Both the position numbers and the translations under genes were made by a program. Below the pieces are notes generated by a model, which was not told where the DNA came from, did no database searches, and worked only from the letters and a program-made list of their open reading frames with translations. This document shows, one piece after another, positions 8,985-17,766 of a DNA stretch of 62,073 nucleotides; positions within the stretch are counted from its first letter, which is position 1; every line of letters begins with the position of its first letter. The DNA lies in NCBI RefSeq assembly GCF_014651115.1, contig NZ_BMWG01000033.1, positions 1 to 62,073 of the forward strand. Direction: 5' to 3'. The DNA is from Streptomyces inusitatus (GTDB lineage: Bacteria; Actinomycetota; Actinomycetes; Streptomycetales; Streptomycetaceae).

Positions 8985-8999
8985 ACCAGGGGGACCCGG

Positions 9000-9785
9000 T
9001 CAGATCTGGGATTCGGCCAGCAGCCGCAGGGCCAGCTCCTTCAGCGCGGGATCGGCCTTCGTCGCGTCGCCCGTGCCGAAGGGCGGGCGGGGGTCGTACT
9101 CCACGGCCAGTTCGATCGCCTTGCCGACGGTGTCACCGGCGATCAGGGAGGCCAGATACAGGGACATGTCGATTCCCGCGGACACCCCGGCCGCCGTGAT
9201 GATCTTTCCCGAGCGGACATAGCGCTCCGGTACATAGGTCACGTCGAAGTGGGTGCTCAGATATTCGCCGGAGGCCCAGTAGGTGGTCGCCCGGCGGCCG
9301 GTGAGCAGTCCGGCCGAGGCGAGGACCAGGCTTCCGGTGCAGACGGACGTCGTCCACCGGGTGTGCCGGTGGATCCGGCGGATCCAGTCCAGCAGGGCCT
9401 GGTTCCGCATCGCCGCGATCGTGCCGCGATTGCCCGCGCCGGGTACGAGGAGCACATCCAGCCGGTCCACCTCCGCGATGGACTGTTCGGCCACCAGCCG
9501 CACATCGCCCGTGTCCGTGCGGACCGGTCCCCGCTGTTCGGCGATCATCGTCACGGTCGCGCCCGGCAGCCGGGAGAGCACATCCGCCGGGCCGGTGGGA
9601 TCCAGCACGCTGAAGCCGTCGAACAGCAGGATGCCGATCTTCGGCCCGGTGCCGCCGGGCCGGCGGGTCTCGATGGGCAGAGCCTCCGTGTGGGCGTGCG
9701 CGGTTCCGGGGAAGGCGGCGGCGGTGAGGGCGGCGGTGGCCACGCCACCGCGCAGCAGGGTTCTGCGAGTCGCTCGGTTCGTCAT
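9000..9785 (-). CDS. Exported DJ-1/PfpI family protein (isonitrile-hydratase-like)
   Basis: 261 residues from ATG at 9785. The N-terminus has a twin-arginine-like signal (ATRRTLLRGGVATAALTAAAFPGTAHA), so the protein is probably exported folded. The DJ-1/PfpI domain follows (KIGILLFDGFSVLDPTGPADVL), with the nucleophile elbow SVCTGSLVLA carrying the expected Cys. Relatives hydrate isonitriles or act on small electrophiles, and the substrate here is unknown. Its ATG overlaps the TGA of the upstream GlxA-like regulator (ATGA), so the two form a coupled operon. Confidence 0.85.
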   Translation of the reverse strand: MTNRATRRTLLRGGVATAALTAAAFPGTAHAHTEALPIETRRPGGTGPKIGILLFDGFSVLDPTGPADVLSRLPGATVTMIAEQRGPVRTDTGDVRLVAEQSIAEVDRLDVLLVPGAGNRGTIAAMRNQALLDWIRRIHRHTRWTTSVCTGSLVLASAGLLTGRRATTYWASGEYLSTHFDVTYVPERYVRSGKIITAAGVSAGIDMSLYLASLIAGDTVGKAIELAVEYDPRPPFGTGDATKADPALKELALRLLAESQI

Positions 9786-10786
9786 GCCACCGGAGTCTGC
9801 TGCCACGGGGTCCCCAGCGGTCTCGGCATGTCCGGCATCTTGCGGATCCTGTCCCCGGCGACGCCGTAGTGGTCGAGGAAGGCCTTGCGTAACGTCTGCG
9901 CCGACCCCAGCCCGCAGCGCCGGGCGATCGCCGCCAGCGGCAGCCCGCTGGAGCGCGCCAGATGCGCCGCCGCCTCCGTCCGGGCCGCCCGTACCGCCCG
10001 GGCGGGCGTGGTGCCCAGATGCGCGGTGAAGAGCCGGGTGAGATGCCGGGCGCTCACCCCGGCCCGGGCCGCCAGCGCCGCCGGGCTGAGATCGCCGGCC
10101 AGATGCGCGGAGATGTGGACCGACAGATCCCGTACCAGCCGGTCCCCGGGCGGCGGGGCGGCCAGGAACATGCTGATCTGGGCCTGATCGGCGGGCCGGT
10201 GCAGATAGGAGACCAGTTCCCGGGCGACCGAGCGGGCCAGCGTCGGACCGTGGTCGTCCTCGATCAGCGACAGCGTCAGATCGAGCGCGCTGGTGACGCC
10301 CGCCGAGGTGTAGACGTCCCCGTCGCGGATGTAGAGCGGCCCCACGTCCACCGCCACGGCCGGGTGGCGGGCCGCGAGCTGATCGCCGTACCCCCAGTGC
10401 GTCGTCACCCGCCGGTTGTCGAGCAGCCCGGCGGCGGCGAGCACATAGGTCCCGGTGCACACGGAGGCGACGCGTCTGCTGAGCCCGGCCAGGCGCCGGA
10501 CCTGTGTCACCAGCCGGCCGTCCGCCGCCGCGTCGGAGGACCCCGCCCCGCCCACCACGATCAGTGTGTCCAGCCGCCCGGTCACCGTCTCCAGACCCTG
10601 CCCCGCCCCGATCACGATCCCGGCCGAGCTGCGCGCGGCCCGCCGGCCGAGGGTGCCCAGCTCGATCGTGTAAGGCGGTGTCGCGCCGTACCGGTTGGCG
10701 ATGTCCAGCGCGCCGGAGGGACAGGCGATGTCGAGAATCTGGGCGTCGTCGTAGGCCACGATGAGCATCCGCCGTCGGTCATCCAT
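9782..10786 (-). CDS. GlxA-like AraC-family regulator with DJ-1/PfpI sensor domain
   Basis: 334 residues. The N-terminal ~190 residues are a DJ-1/PfpI-type domain (LDIACPSGALDIANRYG, SVCTGTYVLAAAGLL). The C-terminal ~100 residues are two AraC helix-turn-helix motifs (PAALAARAGVSARHLTRLF, PLAAIARRCGLGSAQTLRKAF). It should sense a small molecule and activate transcription. Translation is coupled to the downstream exported DJ-1 protein, so regulator and effector carry related folds and may see the same ligand. It is divergent from the VOC gene across 70 bp. Confidence 0.9.
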   Translation of the reverse strand: MDDRRRMLIVAYDDAQILDIACPSGALDIANRYGATPPYTIELGTLGRRAARSSAGIVIGAGQGLETVTGRLDTLIVVGGAGSSDAAADGRLVTQVRRLAGLSRRVASVCTGTYVLAAAGLLDNRRVTTHWGYGDQLAARHPAVAVDVGPLYIRDGDVYTSAGVTSALDLTLSLIEDDHGPTLARSVARELVSYLHRPADQAQISMFLAAPPPGDRLVRDLSVHISAHLAGDLSPAALAARAGVSARHLTRLFTAHLGTTPARAVRAARTEAAAHLARSSGLPLAAIARRCGLGSAQTLRKAFLDHYGVAGDRIRKMPDMPRPLGTPWQQTPVA

Positions 10787-10856
10787 CCGGGCATACCATC
10801 ACACGAAACCGGCCCCGGGATTCCGGGGGACGTCCCCCGGACCCAGGAGGAGGACC

Positions 10857-11216
10857 GTGTTCCACGGCGTACGCACCGTGATGATCTTCGCTGACGACCC
10901 CGAGGCCTCGGCCCGCTGGTGGGGCGGGCTGCTGGACGCCCCGGTGCGGCTCGATGTCGCCGACACCGGGGCGGTCTACGCCTGGATCGAGACCGCGGGC
11001 GTCGAGCTGGGCTTCCACCCGGCGGACGACGCGCGCAACCCCCGGGGCGGCAGTCCGGTCGTGTACTGGGGGGTGGACGACCTCGACCGCGCCCGCGCCC
11101 GCCTCCTGGCGGCCGGCTGCGAACACCACCGCGGCCCGCTGGAGATCGCGCCCGGCCGCCGCATCGCCCAGCTGCGCGATCCGTTCGGCACGGTCGTCGG
11201 TATCGAAGGCCCGTGA
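10857..11216 (+). CDS. VOC (glyoxalase/bleomycin-resistance fold) family protein
   Basis: 119 residues from GTG at 10857, with AGGAGGAGG just upstream. The frame extends back to 10761, but those residues overlap the divergent regulator. It has the paired beta-alpha-beta units of the VOC superfamily: VRTVMIFADDPEASARWW at the start and QLRDPFGTVVGIEG at the end. Members bind a metal or a small ligand and act as lyases, dioxygenases or sequestering proteins. No specific substrate can be inferred. Confidence 0.8.
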   Translation: MFHGVRTVMIFADDPEASARWWGGLLDAPVRLDVADTGAVYAWIETAGVELGFHPADDARNPRGGSPVVYWGVDDLDRARARLLAAGCEHHRGPLEIAPGRRIAQLRDPFGTVVGIEGP

Positions 11217-11254
11217 CGCCCCGACGGGCCCAAGGCGCGACCTAGGCTGGCCCC

Positions 11255-11806
11255 ATGGAGACGAAGGCGTACGCCGCGCTGCTGCGGGGCATCAATGTGG
11301 GCGGTCACCGCAAGGTGCCGATGGCCGAACTGCGGGCGCTGCTGACCGGGCTCGGTCTCGGCGGGGTGCGGACTCATCTCCAGAGCGGGAACGCCGTCTT
11401 CACCGCCGCCGAGGAGGACGAGGAGGCCCTCGCCGCCCGTCTGGGGCGCGCCCTGGAGGAGCGCTTCGGCTTCGGCGTGGAACTTCTGGTGCGCGATCAC
11501 GCGTATCTGAGCGCCGTGGCCGACGCCTGCCCCTTCCCGGCGGCCTCGCTCGAAGGCAGACAGCTCCATGTCACCTACTTCTCCGAGCCGGTCGCCCTGG
11601 CGAACCTGGCCTCCCTCGACGCGGCGGCCTATCTGCCGGAGGAGTTCCGCGTGGGCGACCGCGCGCTCTATCTCCATGTCCCGGACGGTCTTGGCCGCTC
11701 CCGGCTCGCCGACGTCCTCGCGAAGCGCGCGCCCGCGCCGGGGGCCGTCGCCACCACCCGTAACTGGAACACCGTCGTCAGGCTCGTGGAGCTGACCGCG
11801 CCCTGA
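11255..11806 (+). CDS. DUF1697 family protein
   Basis: 183 residues from ATG at 11255, 38 bp after the VOC gene on the same strand. The family hallmark AALLRGINVGG is at the N-terminus, followed by LQSGNAVF and, near the end, TTRNWNTVVRL. DUF1697 proteins are small, cytoplasmic and of unknown function. The motif conservation is strong enough for the family assignment but gives no reaction. Confidence 0.9.
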   Translation: METKAYAALLRGINVGGHRKVPMAELRALLTGLGLGGVRTHLQSGNAVFTAAEEDEEALAARLGRALEERFGFGVELLVRDHAYLSAVADACPFPAASLEGRQLHVTYFSEPVALANLASLDAAAYLPEEFRVGDRALYLHVPDGLGRSRLADVLAKRAPAPGAVATTRNWNTVVRLVELTAP

Positions 11807-11819
11807 GACCGCAGCCGCC

Positions 11820-11846
11820 GCGGCCGGCCCGATCCGGGCCGGCCGC
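11820..11846 (+). terminator. Hairpin after the DUF1697 gene
   Basis: A perfect 12-bp GC stem (GCGGCCGGCCCG, loop ATC, CGGGCCGGCCGC) starts 14 bp after the DUF1697 stop codon. Confidence 0.6.
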
Positions 11847-11923
11847 CCCTTCGGCATGCCCTCCGCGCGCCCCCTCGGGGGACATCCCACACCTTGCGCC
11901 CCCATCTCGCCATGTGGCGCAAC

Positions 11924-11953
11924 TTGACATTAGTTCGGCTTATGGATGATAAA
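11924..11953 (+). promoter_or_regulatory. Putative promoter of DUF1684 gene / peptide ABC operon
   Basis: An exact TTGACA (11924-11929) is followed after 17-18 bp by TGATAAA (11947-11953), in a locally AT-rich stretch about 80 bp upstream of the DUF1684 start. Confidence 0.4.
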
Positions 11954-12030
11954 GAACAAGCTTTGGGTTGAACTTCACGCCAAGTGACATTTGAGGCGTG
12001 GCCACCGATGAACCTCTACGCGAATGAGTC

Positions 12031-12765
12031 ATGCCCGTGTCCCACTCCGCCGCCCCCGCCCCGCCGACCGACGACCCCGTGGGGGAGTGGGCCGCCTGGC
12101 GCGCCGACCGCGGGCGTTCGCTCACCTCGGCCACCGGGAATCTCGCGCTCACCGAGACGCGCTGGCTCCCGGCCGGCGAGACGCCCGACCTCGAAGCGGC
12201 GCGCGCCGGACAGCCGGAGGGTGTGACCGTCACCACGGTGTCGCGGACCGACCTGGTCACGGGGGAGCCCGAACACGGCCTCCGGTTCTGGGCCGCGGAC
12301 GCCCCCGCGATCCGCGCCTACGAGGGGACCGAGGCCTTCCCGTACGACCCGGCCTGGGTGCTCGACGCCGAGTACGCCCCGGTGGAGGGCGCGCGCAAGG
12401 TCGCCTTCGAGCACATCAGGGACAACGGGGGCAGCCGCGACCTGGTCGTCCCCGGGGACATCTCGCTCACCGTCGACGGCCGCGACTACACCCTCAGCGC
12501 CTTCGACGACGACGGCGTACTGCTGCTCGTCTTCGGCGACCCCACCAACGGCGACACGACCTACGGGGCCGGGCGCTTCCTCTTCGTCACCCGCACCGGC
12601 GAGTCAACCGTCCGCCTCGACTTCAACCGCGCCTTCGTGCCGCCCTGCGGTTACTCCGACCAGTACAACTGTCCGATGCCGCCGCGGCAGAACCGCTTCC
12701 ACCTCCCCGTACGGGCGGGCGAGAAGCGGCCGGTCTTCCGCGACGGCTTCCCCGACAGCGACTGA
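12031..12765 (+). CDS. DUF1684 family protein
   Basis: 244 residues from ATG at 12031. The ribosome site is weak. Family features include EWAAWRADRGRSL near the start, a central segment with the repeated acidic motif DGRDYTLSAFDDDG, and the C-terminal CGYSDQYNCPMPPRQNRFHLPVRAGEK. The Cys, Asn and Pro residues in that block are the most conserved part of DUF1684. Function is unknown. It lies 50 bp upstream of an oligopeptide transporter operon on the same strand and may be its first gene. Confidence 0.85.
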   Translation: MPVSHSAAPAPPTDDPVGEWAAWRADRGRSLTSATGNLALTETRWLPAGETPDLEAARAGQPEGVTVTTVSRTDLVTGEPEHGLRFWAADAPAIRAYEGTEAFPYDPAWVLDAEYAPVEGARKVAFEHIRDNGGSRDLVVPGDISLTVDGRDYTLSAFDDDGVLLLVFGDPTNGDTTYGAGRFLFVTRTGESTVRLDFNRAFVPPCGYSDQYNCPMPPRQNRFHLPVRAGEKRPVFRDGFPDSD

Positions 12766-12815
12766 TCAGACTCAGCCCCTCCCCGACCTGCGGCACGAAA
12801 GTACGTGTATCACTC

Positions 12816-14333
12816 ATGAGCATCAAGAAGTCCTCCCTGTACGCCTCGGCCACCGCCGTCACCCTCGCCCTCACCCTCTCCGCCTGCGGCGGCGCCACCA
12901 CCACGGGCAGCAGCTCCGGCGGCGGACACGACCCGGACGCCACGGTCAACATCGGCTCGCTCTACGAGCCCCAGAACCTCGACAACACCGCGGGCGGCGG
13001 CCAGGGCGTCACCGAGGCGCTCAACGGCAATGTCTACGAAGGCCTGTTCAAGCTCACCGACGACGGCGAGGTCGAGAAGCTCCTCGCCCAGGACCACAAG
13101 GTCAGCGCCGACGGCCTCACCTACACCTTCACCCTCCGCGACAAGGTCACCTTCCACAGCGGCAAGAAGCTCACCAGCCAGGACGTCAAGTACAGCCTGG
13201 AGAAGGTGACCGCGAAGGACTCGCAGTCCGCGCGCAAGGCCAACCTCGGCGTCATCGACTCCATAGAGACGCCCGACGCGCGGACCGTGAAGGTCAAGCT
13301 GTCGAAGAAGTCGATCTCCTTCGTCTACCAGCTCTCCTACGTCTGGATCATCAACTCCGAGGCCCGCGACCTCAAGACGAGCGAGGACGGCACCGGCCCC
13401 TACCGGCTCGGCAAGTGGACCCGGGGCTCCGCCCTCAGCCTCGACCGGTTCGCGGGCTACTGGGGCGGCAAGGCCGCCAACAAGCAGGTCGTCTTCCGCT
13501 ACTTCAAGGACGCCACGGCGCTCAACAACGCCCTGCTCACCAACGCCGTCGACGTCGTCACCAGCGGACAGTCGCCCGACGCCCTCGACCAGTTCCGGAA
13601 CAACCCCGCCTACAAGGTCAACGACGGCGACTCCACCACCAAGCTGCTGCTCGCCTTCAACGACAAGGCCAAGCCCTTCACCGACGTCAAGGTCCGCCAG
13701 GCCGTCTCCGCCGCCATCGACGACAAGAAGCTCCTGGAGTCGATCTGGGGCGGCCACGGCAAGCTCATCGGCTCGATGGTGCCCCCCACCGACCCCTGGT
13801 ACGAGGACCTCACCGCGATCGACGCGTACGACCCCGAGCGCGCGAAGAAGCTGCTGGCCGAGGCCGGGCTCAAGGACGGCTTCAGCTTCACCCTCGACAC
13901 CCCCAACTACGACCCGCACCCCACCGCCGCCACCTTCATCAAGTCGCAGCTCGCCAAGGTCGGCATCGAAGTCAAGATCAACACCATCACCTCGGACGAG
14001 TGGTACACCAAGGTCTACAAGAACCGGGCCTTCACCGCCACGCTCCAGGAGCACGTCAACGACCGCGACCTCGTCTGGTACGGCAACCCCGACTTCTACT
14101 GGGGCTACGACGACAAGCAGGTCACCCGCTGGGTCGAGCAGGCCGAGCAGGCCTCCACCACTGCCGAGCAGACCGAGCTGCTGAAGAAGGTCAACCGCAA
14201 GACCGCCGAGGACGCGGCCAGCGACTGGCTCTATCTCTACCCGCAGATCGTGGTGGCCTCCACCAAGCTCTCCGGCTACCCGCTCAACGGCCTCAACTCG
14301 CAGTTCCACGCCTACGACATCAAGAAGGGCTGA
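12816..14333 (+). CDS. Oligopeptide ABC transporter substrate-binding lipoprotein (SBP family 5)
   Basis: 505 residues from ATG at 12816. The lipoprotein signal ends in the lipobox TLSAC, followed by a Gly/Ser linker. The mature protein has the family-5 layout (DppA/OppA): an N-terminal lobe with GLTYTFTLRDKVTFHSGKKL, a middle region with DVKVRQAVSAAIDD, and a C-terminal QVTRWVEQAEQASTT. It should bind peptides or nickel/peptide-like solutes outside the membrane. The TGA overlaps the permease ATG (TGATG). Confidence 0.9.
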   Translation: MSIKKSSLYASATAVTLALTLSACGGATTTGSSSGGGHDPDATVNIGSLYEPQNLDNTAGGGQGVTEALNGNVYEGLFKLTDDGEVEKLLAQDHKVSADGLTYTFTLRDKVTFHSGKKLTSQDVKYSLEKVTAKDSQSARKANLGVIDSIETPDARTVKVKLSKKSISFVYQLSYVWIINSEARDLKTSEDGTGPYRLGKWTRGSALSLDRFAGYWGGKAANKQVVFRYFKDATALNNALLTNAVDVVTSGQSPDALDQFRNNPAYKVNDGDSTTKLLLAFNDKAKPFTDVKVRQAVSAAIDDKKLLESIWGGHGKLIGSMVPPTDPWYEDLTAIDAYDPERAKKLLAEAGLKDGFSFTLDTPNYDPHPTAATFIKSQLAKVGIEVKINTITSDEWYTKVYKNRAFTATLQEHVNDRDLVWYGNPDFYWGYDDKQVTRWVEQAEQASTTAEQTELLKKVNRKTAEDAASDWLYLYPQIVVASTKLSGYPLNGLNSQFHAYDIKKG

Positions 14334-15298
14334 TGGCGCGCTATCTCCTGCGCCGCTTCGTCTTCCTCCTGGTGTCGCTGGCGCTCGCGAGCGTCGTGCT
14401 CTTCGTGCTGCTGCGCATGCTGCCCGGAGACCCCGCCAACGCGCTCACCGCCGTGGGGGCCACCGACGAGCAGATCGCGGCGGCCCGGCGCTCCATCGGC
14501 TCCGACCGGCCGCTGCCCGAACAGTTCACCCACTGGATCGGGCAGCTCCTCAGGGGCGACCTCGGCACCTCGTTCGTCAGCTCGCTGCCGGTCGGGCCCG
14601 AGGTCGGCGCACGGCTCAATGTGACGGTCCCGCTCACCCTCGCGGCCTTCGTCCTCGCCGTCCTGATCGCGGTCCCGGCCGGCTTCCTGGCCGCGTACCG
14701 CCGCCGCACCTGGTACGGCTCGCTCCTCAGCGGAGTCTCCCAGCTCGGCATCGCGATACCGGTGTTCTGGCTCGGCATGATCCTCATCGCGGTCTTCGCG
14801 CTGAACGCCCGCTGGCTGCCCGCCGGAGGCTTTCCGCCCGACGGCTGGGACCGGCCCGGGGAGGCGATCCGCTCACTGGTCCTCCCCGTCCTCACCATCG
14901 CCCTGGTGATGAGCGCCTCCCTCATCCGCTATGTCCGCTCCGCCACACTCGACGTCCTCGGCAGCGACTATCTGCGCACCGCGCGGGCGCTCGGCTCGTC
15001 CTTCGGACGGGCGATGTGGCGGCACGGGCTGCGCAACGCCTCCGTCCCGGTGGTCTCGATCCTCGGCATCGAACTCGCCTCCACCCTGCTCGGCGCGGTG
15101 GTCGTGGAGTCCGTCTTCGCGCTGCCGGGCCTCGGCTCACTGCTCGCGACCGGCATCGCGCAGCACGACTACCCGGTGATCCAGGGCGTGCTGTTCGTCT
15201 CCACCCTCGCGGTGCTGATCATCGGCTTCGCGGCCGACCTCCTTCAGCGGATCATCGACCCCCGGCTGCGCCGCGGACTCTCCGGAGGCAACCGATGA
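14333..15298 (+). CDS. Oligopeptide ABC transporter permease, DppB-like
   Basis: 321 residues from ATG at 14333, overlapping the stop of the binding-protein gene. Six membrane segments are expected. The N-terminus MARYLLRRFVFLLVSLALAS and the inner-membrane EAA-type loop (DYLRTARALGSSFGRAMWRHGLRNA) are typical of DppB. It pairs with the next gene to form the peptide channel. Confidence 0.92.
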   Translation: MARYLLRRFVFLLVSLALASVVLFVLLRMLPGDPANALTAVGATDEQIAAARRSIGSDRPLPEQFTHWIGQLLRGDLGTSFVSSLPVGPEVGARLNVTVPLTLAAFVLAVLIAVPAGFLAAYRRRTWYGSLLSGVSQLGIAIPVFWLGMILIAVFALNARWLPAGGFPPDGWDRPGEAIRSLVLPVLTIALVMSASLIRYVRSATLDVLGSDYLRTARALGSSFGRAMWRHGLRNASVPVVSILGIELASTLLGAVVVESVFALPGLGSLLATGIAQHDYPVIQGVLFVSTLAVLIIGFAADLLQRIIDPRLRRGLSGGNR

Positions 15299-16158
15299 AA
15301 CGTCTCCCCGGACAGAATCCCGCCCGCGGCCTCACCAGGTCCCTCACCAGGTCCCTCACCCTGACCACCGGCTGTCTGCTGGCCGGAGCGGTCGGCCTGC
15401 TCGCGCTGGTCTCGCTCTTCTGGCTGCCGTACGCCTCCGACGACACCTCCGGCGGACGGCTCGCCGCCCCCGGCGACGGCCATCTCCTGGGCACCGACAA
15501 ACTCGGCCGCGATCTGCTCACCCAGCTGATGACCGGCTCCCGGATCGCCGTCCAGGCGGGCCTGGGCTCGGTCCTCATCGCGGCCACCGTCGGCGTCACC
15601 CTGGGAGTGCTGGCCGCCTTCGCGCAGGGCTGGCTGGACGACACCCTCTCCGTACTCCTCGACATCCTCATCGCCTTCCCGACCCTGCTGCTGGCCATGC
15701 TCATCGTCGCCGCCCGCTCGGCCACCCTGGAATCGGCGGTGCTCGCCATCGGCCTGGCACAGAGCGCGGTCGTGGGACGGCTGGTGCGCGTCCTGGTCAA
15801 ACGGGTCCTGGCACAGGACTTCATCACCGCCTCCCGCACCTCGGGCACCTCCTGGCCCAGGATCGTGGCCGGGCACATCCTGCCCAACATCTGGCCCACC
15901 CTGGTCGTGAACCTCGCCCTCCAGTTCGGGCTCGCGGTCCTCGCCGAGGCCGGTCTGTCCTATCTGGGCCTCGGCGCCCCGCCGCCCAACGCCTCCTGGG
16001 GCCGCATGCTCCAGGAGGCGCAGGCCACCTTCACCACCGCCCCGGCCGGCGCGCTGGCCCCCGGCATCCTGCTGGTCCTGCTCGTCATCGGGGTGAACCT
16101 CATCGCCGACGGACTGCGCGACACCCTCGACCCGGCGGCCCGACGGAGGCGCGCATGA
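15295..16158 (+). CDS. Oligopeptide ABC transporter permease, DppC-like
   Basis: 287 residues from ATG at 15295 (ATGA overlap with the previous stop). It carries the DppC hallmark HLLGTDKLGRDLLTQLMTGSRIA after the first membrane segment. The EAA loop reads DFITASRTSGTSWPRIVAGHILPN. A short Arg-Ser-Leu-Thr repeat in the N-terminal tail (about residues 12-20) comes from a repeated 15-bp sequence at 15331-15360. Confidence 0.92.
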   Translation: MKRLPGQNPARGLTRSLTRSLTLTTGCLLAGAVGLLALVSLFWLPYASDDTSGGRLAAPGDGHLLGTDKLGRDLLTQLMTGSRIAVQAGLGSVLIAATVGVTLGVLAAFAQGWLDDTLSVLLDILIAFPTLLLAMLIVAARSATLESAVLAIGLAQSAVVGRLVRVLVKRVLAQDFITASRTSGTSWPRIVAGHILPNIWPTLVVNLALQFGLAVLAEAGLSYLGLGAPPPNASWGRMLQEAQATFTTAPAGALAPGILLVLLVIGVNLIADGLRDTLDPAARRRRA

Positions 16159-16952
16159 CCATCCTCGACATACGCGACCTCACCATCCGCACCGCCGGAG
16201 GGCGGGTCCTGGTGGACGGGCTCTCGCTGAGCCTCGCCCCCGGGCAGCGCCTCGGCCTCATCGGCGAATCGGGCTCCGGGAAGTCCCTGACCTCGCTCGC
16301 CGTGCTGGGCCTGCTGCCCGAGGGGATGGCCGCGAGCGGCAGTGTCGAGCTGGCCGGAACCCAGGTGGTGGGCGCGAGCGAACGACGCCTGGCCAAAGTG
16401 CGGGGCAGGGACGCCGCCATCGTCTTCCAGGAGCCGCTGACCGCGCTCGACCCGCTGATGCGGGCGGGCCGGCAGATCGCCGAACCGCTGCGCCGCCGGG
16501 GCCTGTCGGGTACGGAGCTGCGGCGCGCGGTCCTGGCCGCGCTGGAGCGGGTGCTGCTCCCCGAGCCCGAGCGCATCGCCCGCGCCTTCCCGCACGAGAT
16601 GTCCGGCGGCCAGCGCCAGCGCGTCGCCCTCGCCATGGCGCTGGCCTGCGAACCGAAGCTGCTCATCGCGGACGAGCCGACCACCGCGCTCGACGTCACC
16701 GTCCAGGCCGAACTGCTCGATCTGCTCGACGCGCTGGTGCGCGAACGCGAGATGGCCGTCCTGTTCGTCAGCCACGACCTCGCGGTGGTGGCCAAGGTCG
16801 CCGACCGCGTCCTGGTGCTCAAGGACGGCCGCGCCGTGGAGGAGGGCGACGTCCGCGACATCGTCACCGCCCCGCGCGAGCCGTACACCCGGGCCCTGGT
16901 GGCCAGCGCCCGGCAGCTGGAGTCGGCACTCGACCGAAGGAGCGGGCGATGA
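16155..16952 (+). CDS. Oligopeptide ABC transporter ATP-binding protein, DppD-like
   Basis: 265 residues from ATG at 16155 (4-bp overlap). Walker A is GESGSGKS, the signature is MSGGQRQR, Walker B is LLIADEPTTALD and the H-loop is VSHDL. At 265 residues it is shorter than typical DppD (about 330), because it lacks the C-terminal oligopeptide_HPY extension with its Cys cluster. It forms the ATPase pair with the next gene. Confidence 0.92.
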   Translation: MTILDIRDLTIRTAGGRVLVDGLSLSLAPGQRLGLIGESGSGKSLTSLAVLGLLPEGMAASGSVELAGTQVVGASERRLAKVRGRDAAIVFQEPLTALDPLMRAGRQIAEPLRRRGLSGTELRRAVLAALERVLLPEPERIARAFPHEMSGGQRQRVALAMALACEPKLLIADEPTTALDVTVQAELLDLLDALVREREMAVLFVSHDLAVVAKVADRVLVLKDGRAVEEGDVRDIVTAPREPYTRALVASARQLESALDRRSGR

Positions 16953-17722
16953 CCCCCGTACTCGAACTCGACCGGGTCTCCTTCGCCTACCGGGGGAGCG
17001 CCGCGCCCGTGGTGGAGGACGTCTCCCTCACCGTCGCCGACGGGCAGAGCCTCGCCCTGGTCGGCGAGTCCGGCGCGGGCAAGACCACCCTGCTGCGGCT
17101 TCTCCTCGGCCTCACCCGGCCCACCTCGGGAACCGTCCGCTTCGGCGGGGACGAACTCCGCCTCGGCGACCGGGAGCTGATGCGCCGGTTCCGGCGCGGA
17201 GTGCAGTGCGTCTTCCAGGATCCCTACTCCTCCCTCGACCCGCGCCGGCGGATCGGGAGCATCGTCGCCGAGCCGCTGCGCTCGCTCGGTCTGGAGACCC
17301 GGCACACCGCCGGGCCCAGGGTCGCCGCCGCGCTGGAGCGGGTCGGCCTCCCGGCGGACGCCGCCGAGCGCTATCCGCACGAGTTCTCCGGCGGCCAGCG
17401 CCAGCGCGTCGCGATCGCCCGGGCGACGGTCTGCGAGCCCCGGGTGCTCCTCGCCGACGAGCCCGTCAGCGCGCTCGATGTGACGACCCGGGTCGCCGTG
17501 GTGGAGCTGCTGAACGAGCTGAAGCGGGAGCAGGGGCTGACCCTGGTGATGGTCTCCCACGACCTCTCCGTGGTGGCCTCCCTGTGCGAGCGGACCGCCG
17601 TCCTGGAGAACGGCCGCGTCGTGGAGGAGGGCGACACGGCGCGGGTGCTGGGCGCGCCCGCGCACCCGTACACGACCCGTCTCGTGGAGAGCGTGCCCAG
17701 ACTGCCCGGCCCCCGGGACTGA
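16949..17722 (+). CDS. Oligopeptide ABC transporter ATP-binding protein, DppF-like
   Basis: 257 residues from ATG at 16949 (4-bp overlap). Walker A is GESGAGKT, the signature is FSGGQRQR, Walker B is VLLADEPVSALD and the H-loop is VSHDL. The FQDPYSSLDPR segment is characteristic of DppF/OppF. It is the last gene of the five-gene transporter operon and is followed by a strong hairpin. Confidence 0.92.
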   Translation: MTPVLELDRVSFAYRGSAAPVVEDVSLTVADGQSLALVGESGAGKTTLLRLLLGLTRPTSGTVRFGGDELRLGDRELMRRFRRGVQCVFQDPYSSLDPRRRIGSIVAEPLRSLGLETRHTAGPRVAAALERVGLPADAAERYPHEFSGGQRQRVAIARATVCEPRVLLADEPVSALDVTTRVAVVELLNELKREQGLTLVMVSHDLSVVASLCERTAVLENGRVVEEGDTARVLGAPAHPYTTRLVESVPRLPGPRD

Positions 17723-17732
17723 CCGCGCGCCC

Positions 17733-17766
17733 GGTCCGGGCCGCCGCCGCGAGGCCGGCCCGGACC
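17733..17766 (+). terminator. Terminator of the peptide ABC operon
   Basis: The arms GGTCCGGGCC (17733-17742) and GGCCCGGACC (17757-17766) are perfect complements and start 10 bp after the stop of the last transporter gene. Confidence 0.65.

Noticed and set aside
16155..17722. Macrolide-exporter type ABC ATPases linked to the PTM cluster
   Set aside because: They belong to a complete DppABCDF-type operon with its own terminator at 17733-17766, so they are not part of the ftd transcript.
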